Source: Branchiostoma floridae (taxonomy: Eukaryota; Chordata; Leptocardii; Amphioxiformes; Branchiostomatidae). Taken from it: a stretch of 64,000 bases of DNA. The position numbers were made by a program, and so were the translations under genes. Below, one piece after another: positions 1 through 10,738 of this stretch (its first letter is position 1; every line of letters begins with the position of its first letter). The notes under the pieces are model-generated. The model made no database searches. It had not been told where the DNA came from and worked only from the letters and a program-made list of their open reading frames with translations. The stretch spans positions 21,106,880-21,170,879 of the forward strand of contig NC_049992.1 in NCBI RefSeq assembly GCF_000003815.2, given 5' to 3'.

Positions 1-783
1 CAGAAAGATCTGAACATCCTGGAAGAATGGCAAAGGAAATGGCTTATGCAGTTCAATCCTGATAAGTGCTATATCATGCACATAACGAACAAACGAACAC
101 CAAAAGTGTCCCCTTACCAGTTTTGTGGTCAGACATTAGAAACCACAAAAACCCACAAATACCTGGGTGTTACATTAACAACAAAATAACAACCAAGGCT
201 AAACAGACATTGGGAGTAATCAAACGCAACTTGTGGGCATACCCAACCAGGGTAAAATCATATGCATACACGTCACTAGTAAGACCTAACCTTGAGTATG
301 CCGCTACAGTATGGGACCCGTATACAAAAAAAGACAAAGATAAACTTGAAAGGGTACAGAACCAAGCTGCCCGATTCTGCACAAACAACTATAACAGGGA
401 TTCTAGTGTTACCAAAATGAAAACAGATTTGCAGTGGATGTCACTTGAAGATAGAAGGAAAATGTCCAGACTTTCCATGATGTACAAAATGACCAATAAA
501 CTGGTGGACGTACCAACTGATAAATATCTAATACCAGCTCAAAAAAGAACAAGAAACAGTCATGCATTCAAATACCAGAGTTACCAACCTAGGATTGATG
601 TGTTCAAAAATTCGTACTTTCCCAGAACTATCGTAGAGTGGAATTTGTTATCACCAAGTACACTAGGGGCATCTTCTCTGGGTAGTTTTAAAGTCAAGTC
701 AAGTCAAGTTTCCTGCGGAGCTGGTGTGTTACGCCGAACGGCGGTTATACCGGCTATATAGATACAGATACAGATACAGATCC
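1..783 (+). pseudogene. LINE (non-LTR retrotransposon) reverse transcriptase 3' end, frameshifted
   Basis: C-terminal part of a non-LTR retrotransposon reverse transcriptase. Frame 1 from base 1 reads a thumb-type segment with FNPDKC and KYLGV, then hits a stop at about 187. The protein continues in frame 3, with motifs such as VRPNLEYAATVWDP, ERVQNQAARF and WMSLEDRR typical of CR1/L2/Jockey-type ORF2 tails. The shift between about 110 and 185 means this copy cannot make an intact enzyme. The coding part ends near 761 and is followed by a short GATACA microsatellite (about 758-780), a typical LINE 3' tail. The element is truncated at the window edge. The clade was not resolved. Confidence 0.85.
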
Positions 784-1327
784 TGTGTAATTTTAAGTTA
801 CATTTCTAATTAGATATTCAAAATTTATGCTAATTTGATGATGTCATGGGTCAAAATGCAAGATGGCGGACAATGTCATTTTCAACGATAAATACATGTT
901 ATTTGTCCTCAAATACGGTCAAAATCTTTTATTTTGTTACAAAACACAATCACTTGATCATTTTTAGTCCATTTCTTTTCGGTTTTGGGATTATATATGG
1001 AAACAGTCGTATTTTAGAAAATTCAAGCTTGTCGGACAAATGACGTCATTTTCTGACGTCATATAGACGTCAGTGTCGTCGTCATTGGCAACAAAAACAT
1101 TGGCAGACTTAGACACCAATAAGATAACCTTTATAGTCATCGCTTTGTCCAATTCATTTAAGTATAGCGGAAATTTCATATTTTGACGATTTTAGCCCAA
1201 AATATGACATTATGACGTCATTACAACGTCATATTACGTCATAACGACACCAAAATTACAGAAAATATAAAATTTTACTAGTAAATCATCCCCATAAATT
1301 TGGTGATCGTAACCCATGCCGTTTTGA
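784..1327. repeat. CRE-rich MITE-like repeat, inverted relative of the 2422-2929 element
   Basis: The first 250 bases (from about 785) match in reverse complement the interior of the element at 2422-2929, sharing stretches around 'caagatggcggacaatgtc' and 'tttatgctaatttgatgatg'. Beyond that, the sequence contains several perfect TGACGTCA palindromes (1041-1048, 1054-1061, 1213-1220), as does the related element at 9782-10738. The right side runs into the 100-N gap at 1328, so the terminus is not seen. No protein-coding signal is visible. Confidence 0.6.
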
Positions 1328-1427
1328 NNNNNNNNNNNNNNNNNNNNNNNNNNNNNNNNNNNNNNNNNNNNNNNNNNNNNNNNNNNNNNNNNNNNNNNNN
1401 NNNNNNNNNNNNNNNNNNNNNNNNNNN
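1328..1427. other. Assembly gap (100 N)
   Basis: Run of exactly 100 N, a conventional placeholder of unknown true size. It truncates the CRE-rich repeat to its left. Confidence 1.
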
Positions 1428-2421
1428 ACACGGATACTCTTTATAAGCTCTGCCAACATTTATAACTGTATCTTTTAGATATTAAGCTTACATGGTGCGG
1501 AAAGTTCCGATTTAAGCCTCATAGACCACTTGAAGCCAGCCTAAAGGTTATTACGCCCTCTATACTACAAATGAACGCCAACTTAAGCCCATGAGAAAGT
1601 CACGGAAAGCCCACCGGGATAATATGGCTTTAAGGAACCTTTAAGGCTGTGTGAACATATACCAGAAGGAAACCGTGCGAGGTCTTCCGTAAACGATGTG
1701 TAAATATTGTGGCAAAGTATATAAAAGATACCGAAAGGCACATGAAGGTATTTTTCCGAACTTAAAGGAAAAGCTCAAGTATAATGAACGCCAACTTAAG
1801 CCGGGAGAGTGAAACGTTATGTTTTAGGATACATTTTAGCATGCTTATATAAGGTACCCATTTTTGTGCCGTACTAATAGATTCTTCTAGTCAGCCAAGC
1901 CGGAATAAGTCCATCGCATTCATTATTTTTAAGACTTTTAGATATGAATTGAGGAAAAAACAAACAGATAACTGGCAACGATGGGCAGGACAAACTGAGA
2001 CTCAAGGCCCCCCCTTAAAGTCCGAAAGTGAAGAAAACTCAATACAGGTTGCCGGGAAAAACCTGAAGTTTAACTGTAAAACTATTCTCGGCACAATTCT
2101 ATGAAAGCCATTAACCACCCCCACCCCACCCCCATTCAATTATTTTTTTCGTCGCCAGGAAGACCTGATTTTAACCAGGCTGTACACATTGTCTGTACGT
2201 AAGGGTAAACAGAGGCGGTGGCACCGTTGTGTAGTTGTGGGGGCGAGTATTTAGCATGTCACCTAATTGAGCGCCGACTGACAATGGAGTTTGACCGATT
2301 ACAAAGAAAGCTGCCAAGCCCCTTGATTGAACCGGCGTTTATAGCCGCTGTTTCCTTTCTGTACGCGTTCGTTAATTACTTATTGACGTGGACGCATTGT
2401 TAAGGCGTCACCTATTGCAGT
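1428..2421. other. Intergenic, no gene recognised
   Basis: AT-moderate non-coding DNA. A phrase around 'atgaacgccaacttaag' occurs twice (near 1569 and 1784) in the same orientation, suggesting a decayed local duplication. No ORF here resembles a known protein. Confidence 0.5.
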
Positions 2422-2929
2422 TTAACCCTATCCATCCAAGCTTAAATTTTCTAAAATACGATTTTTTCCACATATAACCCTAAAACCCAATGGAAGTGGA
2501 CTAAAAAGGTTCAAATGATTGTGTTTTGTGAGAAAATAAAAGATTTTTACGGAATTTGAATAAAAATAACATGTATTTATCGTTGAAAATGACATTGTCC
2601 ACCATCTTGGATTTTGACCCATGATGTCATCAAATCAGCATAAATTATGAATAATCAATTAGAAATGTAACTTAGAATTACACAGGATCTTAATGATATA
2701 GATAAACAAGTTTGCTTTAGCAATAAAACTATGAAATCCCGTAATTCAAACTAAAATTTGTAAATTTGGTAAAAAATGCCAGTCAGAAACCCGAAAAATC
2801 GCAAAATTGTTGCTTACAATATTTTAGGAAAAGTCATCAAGTTTCGTCGTCCTAGCACACGTCGTTCGGCAGTTATACGACGTCAAAGTTGGCGCGAGCA
2901 CTTTTAGCCCCCGGTCTGGATAGGGTTAA
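2422..2929. mobile_element. piggyBac-like MITE flanked by TTAA
   Basis: The element is bounded by TTAA at 2422-2425 and 2926-2929. Immediately inside are inverted ends beginning CCCTATCCA (left 2426; right, read on the other strand, from 2925). TTAA target duplication plus CCC-type termini is the hallmark of piggyBac elements. At about 500 bp with no ORF, it is a non-autonomous copy. Its interior shares sequence with 784-1040 and with the longer element at 9782-10738, including the 'aaagttggcgc' block close to the right end. Confidence 0.7.
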
Positions 2930-3680
2930 CAAATGCTAGGCACCGCAAGTAAACTGTACCAATAGCATTTAAATTAAATTCGCGTGTGCGCTTAAGAAAA
3001 TAAAATTGAAAAAAAACACACCTAAAGTTTTAAATTTGTGGACCATTAATGTAACGTCAGTTAAAAACGATAAAACATACCATTACAACTAAAGAGAGTT
3101 TATTCCTGTACTACATAAGATAGTAAATTGCAAACATTAAACGCAGAATTAGGCAGAGATCATGCAAAAATTTACTACAGATCTTTCCATTTTTCTGTAA
3201 TGTTAGTCACTCCCGGAGTGTAGAAAACAATTTGTTCAAAATAATCGAAGAATGAATGCCTGCGCTGATGCCATCAATACCATGTCCTTAGTTTGGCCCT
3301 ACAATACAGACATGGGATGAAAGTTGATGCTCGAGATGAAAACCAAGGCCCTTGCACGTACGCACGCAATAACGATAAGAACGCCCTTAACGTACGTTAA
3401 GCTCACCGAGGGAATACCTTCCTTGGATGGGCAGGCAGCACAGCTTGCAAGACAAGTCTCAAGCCGATGTCCATTCCGTCGACACTACCGAAATGTCAGG
3501 ACACACCAGGAATCAGACCCATACCCCTCGTTAATGCTTCAGCGCAAAAATCCTGGCCTCGCTTTATAGTTTCTCTCCTCCAAGTTTACCGACTCTGCAA
3601 TAAGAGCCCAACACGCATGTGACCAACACTGCAATTTTCGCAAGAGTCTCCGACTTTCTCATGGAGAAGCCGTAGCCGTT
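2930..3680. other. Intergenic, no gene recognised
   Basis: No splice-bounded coding segment or known domain was recognised. Short ORFs such as 3324-3569 have no recognisable composition or motif. Confidence 0.5.
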
Positions 3681-3787
3681 TAGCCTGAGTATCATCCTCC
3701 GTAGTAACCGCTCACGACTTTCGCTTGCTAACCACGGAAGCGAAAGTCGTGTGCCAGCAGTTACTACGGAGGATGATACTCAGGCTA
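3681..3787. mobile_element. Foldback MITE, MULE-like, with 9-bp target duplication
   Basis: Near-perfect palindrome: left arm starts TAGCCTGAGTATCATCC, right arm is its complement ending in CTCAGGCTA. Flanking bases 3672-3680 and 3788-3796 are identical (gtagccgtt), a 9-bp target-site duplication. It is related by its TAGCCTG ends and 9-bp duplications to the elements at 25307-25872, 49377-49471 and 54997-55109. The duplication length suggests the Mutator (MULE) superfamily; no transposase is present. Confidence 0.75.
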
Positions 3788-5080
3788 GTAGCCGTTAAAG
3801 CAACCTGGCTTAATCTTTCTTATAGCAGCCCACTTAATATTTCCGGGGCCGGGGAAGAGTCAGCTACAGCCGAATACAGCAGAGTCTTTGTTTTACTCCT
3901 GTCGCATTATTCACGATCTTCGGGCGTATTTCGTGATCGTTGGATGGTGGGCCGATTTAAGTTAAAGATCGACATAGGGTCGTGCGTATTTTTAACCTGA
4001 AAACCGTTCCTCTCACATATAAGCGAGGCTCGGGCGATCGCCTAAAAATAAGTTTATGATCATGAGCGTCCCATGACGTGGCGTCTCCCTTGCACGCAGA
4101 CATTCTACATGGGAGTACCCACAAATGGCCCCGCATGGGGTAGCGTAGGGGTGGGTGGGTGAGGTCTCAGGCCGCCTGCCTGGCACGTAAGCCCTTAACG
4201 TTGGGAGCACTTACAACCGTACCGTACCAATGTTTTATGTCATTCTTATGTAAGATACGTGAATCATCATCATCATCTTTGACGGATGTTTGATACGTGT
4301 TCAAGGGCAGACAAAGCAAGACAAAGCATTCCTCATAACAAGGCAATAGTTCCATCAATTTTGATGTCTTGTTGTGGGGATCTTTCTAACTTTTGAATGA
4401 TCCGCACCTGCGGAATAGAAATGATGACAGGAAAATGAATCGTGAAAATTCCAGCCCGCTTACTTACACAGGAGCCACAATGACAGATCAGACTTGATAG
4501 ATAAAAAAGTCTGCGTTTTCAAACGAAAGGGAGTCCGGCGAAACTCGTCCGAACAACGGGCTTACGTCATCCGACCGAGGTCCAAACATATTCATATATA
4601 TCCCGGCAGATAAACTGAAATGCTTTTAGACACAAAGATGTAAAAAAAAATAAAGCATAATATGTCAGACAGTTCTTACCTTGTCAAGTCAGTACAACAA
4701 TGAAAAAACACACTAAAACATTCAGTATCCGTCAAAAATAGATTTCAATACTATTGCACAAACAAATACATGTACGTGGTACAAATTAATTCTATTTTTA
4801 TAATCATGCCAAACTGTATCCCTTGCATACTTTTCTAAACAAAAAGGGAACGCATTGTATACAGATATAACAGCCGTTACAAGATATATCAATTGTGTGA
4901 GGACACTGAATAGAACCCTTTGTCACTTGGGCAGCGCTCTCACCGCGAAAAGAAATCTATGATTTATTATGACAACGTGGAGCGATGACTTAAACAAGTT
5001 ATATGACAATTTTAGGGAAAAGAGGATACAAACGTAATACTATTTATAAATGAGACACACACTGAGCGACTGTTCAGTGA
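3788..5080. other. Intergenic, no gene recognised
   Basis: Non-coding, increasingly AT-rich toward the gap. A CAT-trinucleotide stretch lies near 4264-4279. Nothing resembles a conserved exon. Confidence 0.45.
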
Positions 5081-5180
5081 NNNNNNNNNNNNNNNNNNNN
5101 NNNNNNNNNNNNNNNNNNNNNNNNNNNNNNNNNNNNNNNNNNNNNNNNNNNNNNNNNNNNNNNNNNNNNNNNNNNNNNNN
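5081..5180. other. Assembly gap (100 N)
   Basis: Run of 100 N. Downstream exons of the minus-strand gene starting at 5758 could be hidden here. Confidence 1.
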
Positions 5181-5599
5181 AAATTGGATTAGTCTGCAAC
5201 TTTGATTTCATAGTTTCAGAAAGTATGCAATCTAAAAATAGATCACTTTAAGAAACATACAAAATTAAAAAGAAAATATCATTCTTTATCCCTAAAACTT
5301 ACTTAAATCTTTGGTCTTTAATCAAGAAAATATACTTAGGTTTGACATTTCGGTAACGATCGGAGCGCATATGCGTAGCTCGATCTCTAGAGAGATCCCA
5401 CTCGATGAACAGAGTCCCAGCGCACACTCCACGATTTGGTAAATTCTAGGTAGCGAGAGCGTTGTCTGGTGGACTTACATATCCGGTACATGGACCAGTA
5501 CAATTTTACCCACGATAACGTCCACATGCAAATCGCCTTTCTAGCCCAGCACCGGTAGATGCATGATGAACTGAGAAAAGAAAACGAAGTTGACCGTAC

Positions 5600-5758
5600 C
5601 TTCGCACTGGTCACCAGCAGGGCGACATCCCCCAACCTAGACTGGGCGGCGTAGTCGTAGACATACTCTGTTCTCGGTGCAAGTCTCACAAGGTTTGCCG
5701 AAGCCAGTCCAAAGACGATGGCCAGCACGACAACGTGAAAGTGTATCTGAGTAGGCAT
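5600..5758 (-). CDS. First coding exon of a secreted protein, possibly a large lipid transfer protein (vitellogenin/apolipophorin type)
   Basis: On the minus strand an ATG at 5758 opens 53 codons ending at a good splice donor (AAG then GTACGG, phase 0, exon end 5600). The peptide starts MPTQIHFHVVVLAIVFGLAS, a clear signal peptide with likely cleavage after SANL or nearby, then has a segment with EYVYDYAAQSRLGD and LLVTSAK. An aromatic YxYxY-type start followed by a short beta strand is what the N-terminal lipovitellin-like domain of large lipid transfer proteins looks like, so a vitellogenin, apolipophorin or MTP relative is possible. The match is short and the family call is inference. No second exon was found downstream (below 5600), where there is a gap and repeat DNA. 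The signal peptide and donor are seen directly. Confidence 0.45.
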
Positions 5759-7954
5759 ATCGGCGCTACTTCATTTTGACTTCGAAAAACCTCGCGGTTA
5801 AAGAGAATCCAGGTTTCTGCCCCGCCAGATGACTGCGAGACCTCCAGTCAGTGCGCACACCTGCGCAATGTGTTGAAACTTACGAAATAGCACTGTGATA
5901 AAGGAGACAGCTTTATTGGCGACGCCTAAGGTGCGGAGCCTTCTAATCGTTTCTGTGTTTGAACTATTCTAGCTATCTCACGGAATATATTCCAATATGA
6001 CTTTTGTACCTTTTGACATGCACATGGACGTGATTTGGGTACCGCAAAGGTTTTAAATGACAGCTTCTAGTCTGCACAAAAATGATTAAAATTATCGCAC
6101 ACTGGTAGCTTTTCAGGAAAATATTTCAATAAGGAATAAATAACTTACATTTTTATGTTGCTACCTAAAGTCAACATATTAACATGTAAAAATTTTAGTC
6201 CTGAAAATCTCAACTTGTGTCCCTTTGGACGTTTGCAGTTTGGCATGATAAATCTATACTTCTAATCTATTCTATGATATAACTGTTCTGCACGCTAGCT
6301 TTGGACAAGAATTATATTCTGAATTTGCATTTGATATGCTTGCTAGTAACAAGTTGTTACCATAAGGAGTTAAGTTTTTCATCGCCTGGACTGAAGCTAT
6401 GATTTATTTTCTAAGAAAAAGAGTAATTTTTATTAGTGTCACTAGTTTATTTACGCCAGGATAAGGATAAAAACATGAATGTAATTATATGAGCTCACAG
6501 TGGGCCAGCTTTCTTCCTGCGACCACAAACCCCTCAGGTAGCCCCTTTTTGTTGGCCGAAATCAGGAAACAGTCAACGGGCTAAATAGATGACAATGCAA
6601 ACAGAACCGTTCAGGTAACACCACATATTGAATAGCATTGATTTGAGGCATTGGCGAAACGCCAAGTGGTTTAACTGACCAATTTGTTTTGAACTTTAGG
6701 ATAATTAACATGAAAACCACATCAAGACGTACTTCGTTGGTACAATTAAGCTGCCTAGTATGAGACTTTGATATTGAATTAAACAATACTGGACTGTGTC
6801 CTTAAACTTACGTAAGCCGGGTTCCTGCTCGACATATAAGGCCTTTATGTTAATTGATCTTTTTGCCAGAAATTCTAAAACTTTTCTCCAGTAGTTTTAT
6901 TGATCAAAACTCGAACACAAAAAACATTAATCCGGGTCCCCCAGACGTCATTTTAGATGCATGTATGAAAATTATAAAAATTTGGTTTATGACTCCAGGT
7001 AAACTACCAACCTTGATGTGTAATATTCACGTTGCCCATTTCTTGATAACTTATCAGACATATTCATGTTATTTATAAGGTTAATTCACTTATAATTGAT
7101 TTTATATGGTTATTTCAGCTTCAAATTGGACACAAATACATGTAAGGTGGGAACTGCAGTTAAGCGACTCACGCGGCATAAAACCTTTGTATAATTAAGC
7201 TAGCCCCAATAAATGTCTCCAGGAGATCAACTTCAAAGACATGGATAACTCCATAAATAGCAAAAAGCGACAACTACATATGCTTGAAGATCAGGCGAGT
7301 TTACCAACACAACGTAATCTACAAGATTGCTATCGGAGTTAAAGCTGGCAAGGTTATAAATTCCGTTAATGGCAAGGCCTTCTATTGTGGATCTTAGTAA
7401 CAATTGTTTGTCATGAAAGATAAGCGGTTTAACTAAATATTCAAATAGGTTGAAAACACTTAAGTTGCCAGGGTCCTGCATTGGCTGGGTGTTCTGTATT
7501 GTGCTTTACTCCTCTCGTCGTCTAGACTTGGATATTAGCGGGGAGTTTACAGAATGTCTTGAATCAATAAGGAAGTTTTAAGGCTCCAAAGTACGTCTAG
7601 GTCATAAGTTCGTAACCTTTATTTGAACCTACGTGTATTTTGGATACGCTTTTGTAAGGTAAATGCATTACATGTCTATAAGTATTTTATGCCAGCTTCA
7701 AGCTGTGCTTTGAAGAAAGCCTTTCAGCGACTTTATTGAAAAAAAAATTCTCTAGTGTAATATCCACTGCCTCTAGATGTATGTAGAAAATCTACAAAAA
7801 CCCGACATTTATGTGGCGCTTGACAAAACTACAATACCATTGGTAGTCATTGGTATGTAAACTGACATATATTGCCATTTAGCAATTTGAAAAGTGCTTT
7901 TATCGCTACCTGTCACAGTTAGGGGTTTTGCAGTTTTTCACCTGTTTTATTAAC
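5759..7954. other. AT-rich intergenic region, no gene recognised
   Basis: Over 2 kb without recognisable exons or clear repeat boundaries. It includes the presumed upstream region of the minus-strand exon ending at 5758; no convincing TATA box could be assigned. The open frames at 6562-6786, 6854-7078 and 7233-7481 look like chance. Confidence 0.5.
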
Positions 7955-8574
7955 ATGTTTTTCTCGTGGCTTATTGATGCACTGGATAAGATTAAAGTTG
8001 GGGGTCGACTCAAGCAATATAGGAAATTTAGCGGTTCGGTAAAGGACGTCATGATCTCTTCACTCCGTGACGCATATTATACTGTAGTTACTGGTGATTA
8101 TGACTAGATTAATCATGCCAAGGGTACTCTGAATTATCACGGCTTTGTACAAATATGGATGAAGCCGCAGTCTTATAAAACAGATTATATTGCTGATTAC
8201 CTTCGCCACCGGCTACAAGATATACACATACAAGGGTGGTTCAGCAGTTTTAAAAACGAATTCAAAACTTTCCCTTCTGAACAGCTACAAACATTGCTAT
8301 AAACAAGATGTAAACATAAAATACCTGTATGATATGAATAACTTTGTCATAACAACCTGAGTGTATGATATTTCGCTTCGTCGTGGAACACCATATGTCT
8401 GATATGTTACGCAAAAAGTTTATTCACATTCCTATGTTAAATACTACAGATCTCAAGATTCTAGATACCAGAAGTAGATTTGACTTTATCCTTACATCCA
8501 ACAGTCCTCATAATGCTAAGCTAGGTAAATACATAAAAGATTGCTTTTTGGTTAGAAAAGATAGTGACACATAA
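7955..8574 (+). pseudogene. Decayed retrotransposon ORF (probable LINE 3' end)
   Basis: ATG at 7955 opens a frame that runs to a TAA at 8300-8302 with one in-frame TAG at 8105-8107. The part after the TAG has YLRHRLQDIHIQGWFSSFKN, which looks like the region upstream of the zinc knuckle in LINE ORF2 tails. A second open segment at 8365-8574 contains MLRKKFIHIPMLNTTDLK and ends GKYIKDCFLVRK, resembling the extreme C-terminus of such ORF2 proteins. The stop, the frame change and the absence of any start context mark it as a pseudogene. The family assignment comes from sequence feel alone, so it is moderate to low. Confidence 0.4.
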
Positions 8575-8675
8575 ATTAGCCCCACATGATTGTATGTTTT
8601 TCCGTATTATCCTATATTGTTTCATTGGAATTGTAAAATTAGAATTGTAAGATATATTCTGTATTCTTTTTCTCC

Positions 8676-8775
8676 NNNNNNNNNNNNNNNNNNNNNNNNN
8701 NNNNNNNNNNNNNNNNNNNNNNNNNNNNNNNNNNNNNNNNNNNNNNNNNNNNNNNNNNNNNNNNNNNNNNNNNNN
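8676..8775. other. Assembly gap (100 N)
   Basis: Run of 100 N, true length unknown. Confidence 1.
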
Positions 8776-9254
8776 AGTAACTTCGCTTTTTGTCGTGTCA
8801 TGAACATTGTTGTTGTTCTTGATTCAACCTAAATATATTCTTTGTGACTTGAAAAACTGTATTAACAAGTCCTCGTAAAACAGAGGCGTTTTTGCAACGT
8901 AACCTCCAAAACGAAACCATTAAAAGCAGTTAGCGTTCTGAAACAGTCAAAGACTGCCATACATTACTACAAGAAGATCACGACAAAGCTGGGGGTGGGT
9001 GGGGGTGGGGGATGTGGGTGGGCAAAACAGCATGGCTATAAATCTATGCCAGCTCCACCGCACTGAAAAGATCAACGCTTTTTCGTTCGAACGCAGTTAC
9101 ACCACAACCTCCGATAGTTGTAAGGCCGCTGACTTTCTTCTTAGACGTTATTTCCCACGCTGGTTTTTGTGAAGCGATTTAAGAACTCAGACGTACATCA
9201 ACACTGAAAGTCATTGATAACTATTTGTACATGGGTTAGCCATTTAGTTGTGAA

Positions 9255-9410
9255 GGTTAAAAAAACAAGCGGTCGGGAGGTCATTTCTAATTGGTTCGAG
9301 CCCCCAGTGTACTGTGCAGATGTCCTTGAAAGACACTCCACGACTTTCCCTACTCCTCACTTCAGTTAGAAGGTAAAAGACTGAATTTACGGAATCTTCT
9401 CCATTTTTCA
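9255..9410 (+). repeat. tRNA-derived SINE
   Basis: A tRNA-like segment with a Pol III B box (GGTTCGAGCC at 9293-9302) follows a phrase reading 'agcggtcgggaggtcatttc'. After it comes 'gatgtccttgaaagacactc', a tail common to tRNA-derived SINEs of invertebrate deuterostomes. There is no intact cloverleaf, so it is a SINE relic and not a tRNA gene. Confidence 0.5.
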
Positions 9411-9781
9411 ACATGTTGAGCTAAAATGGAGGAAAAAACACCGTGACGGTTTCATGGTTCTAGGAGGCAAATAACTTTGACATTATTTACCGGTGGCCCA
9501 TGCAAACGTTAATGAAACCCGTGGTGATTAATTACCCTATTGTTATTACGTCACTGCACTGTAAAAGTGACGATATACATGATTTGTGTTATCATTATCA
9601 TTGTTGTATAGGGCAAAGTTTGGCTGTACGTGTCTTTGTTGGCTTACAAATATTGCATCAGTCGCTTTGGGGCGGTTAGACCTAAAACTAGATGCGAAAG
9701 CACTTAAAAAACCCGAAATATTTAAGGTTATTACGTCATTTACATACCTAAAGCAATAACCCAAAAGCTCCTCAAAATAAG

Positions 9782-10738
9782 TTAACCCTATTCAGACCGG
9801 GCTTTTTTGGTCATCCCTGGACGGGGAGGGGGGGGCTTTTCAGGCCCTCCACTTCTATGTCCTATAACTCTAAAACGACGTGCCGTAAGGCCACCAATCT
9901 TTTAGGACATGATGTCGACAAAATATCTGACAAGTACTTGACGTTTGACGTTACGTTGACGTAAGGTGACGTAAAAATGACGTCATCAATTTGATTATAT
10001 TGGCCGGCACCATGAAAAAAGGGTATTCTCAGAAAACTTCTGTTATGCTACAAAAATGTAACAACAAGTGCAGATAACAGACAAATAATGTTTATTACGA
10101 CTTGCGTTGCCAATAGCAAAATCAATGACGTCAAAATGACGTCATAAAATGACGTCATGCACATCCAAGATACGAGTTGGGCTCCGCCATATTATATCCA
10201 CCACCTTGAATTTTTAGAAATACTTTTTTTGCCACAAATAATCACAAAGAGCAATGGAGATAGACTAAATACATTCATTTAGATGTTTTTCGATGAAGAA
10301 ATACCAGGTAGTTACAAATTTTAAGGGATAATTAGCTTGTTATTCTTGATTTGGCCATACGGTCCGCCATCTTGGATTTTGGGCTGATGAATTCATCAAA
10401 TTAGCATAATTTATGCATATATAATTATGAAAGATATGCTAAATAATACAAGATTTTATTTATGTAACAAAATAGCAGTAATATAGCAAATAAATGTGAA
10501 AAATGCATTGTTAGAACCAAAAATAGTGATTTTTGGCAAAACTGCCTGTCAGCAAACTGTTGCCATGGCAACACGAAAAGAAGAAAAAATTGCAAAACTT
10601 TGTAAAATTGTTGTCAACAATATTTTATGAAAACTCACCAAATTTGGTGGCTCTAGCGTAAGCCGTTCTGGCGTTATAGGACATCAAAGTTGGCGCAGGC
10701 CTCAAAAGCCCCCCCCCCCCCGGTCTGAATAGGGTTAA
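9782..10738. mobile_element. piggyBac-like non-autonomous element with CRE cluster
   Basis: Bounded by TTAA at 9782-9785 and 10735-10738, with inverted ends CCCTATTCAGACCGGG (left from 9786; right on the opposite strand from 10734). The interior is AT-rich, has no ORF, and contains perfect TGACGTCA octamers at 9978-9985, 10126-10133, 10137-10144 and 10150-10157. The right half shares 'ccatcttggatttt' and 'tagcataatttatg' with 2422-2929 and 784-1040, so these are one family at different lengths. An unbroken C-run lies at 10709-10721. Confidence 0.8.

Noticed and set aside
3324..3569. 81-codon plus ORF
   Set aside because: No recognisable domain and surrounded by repeat DNA; likely chance.
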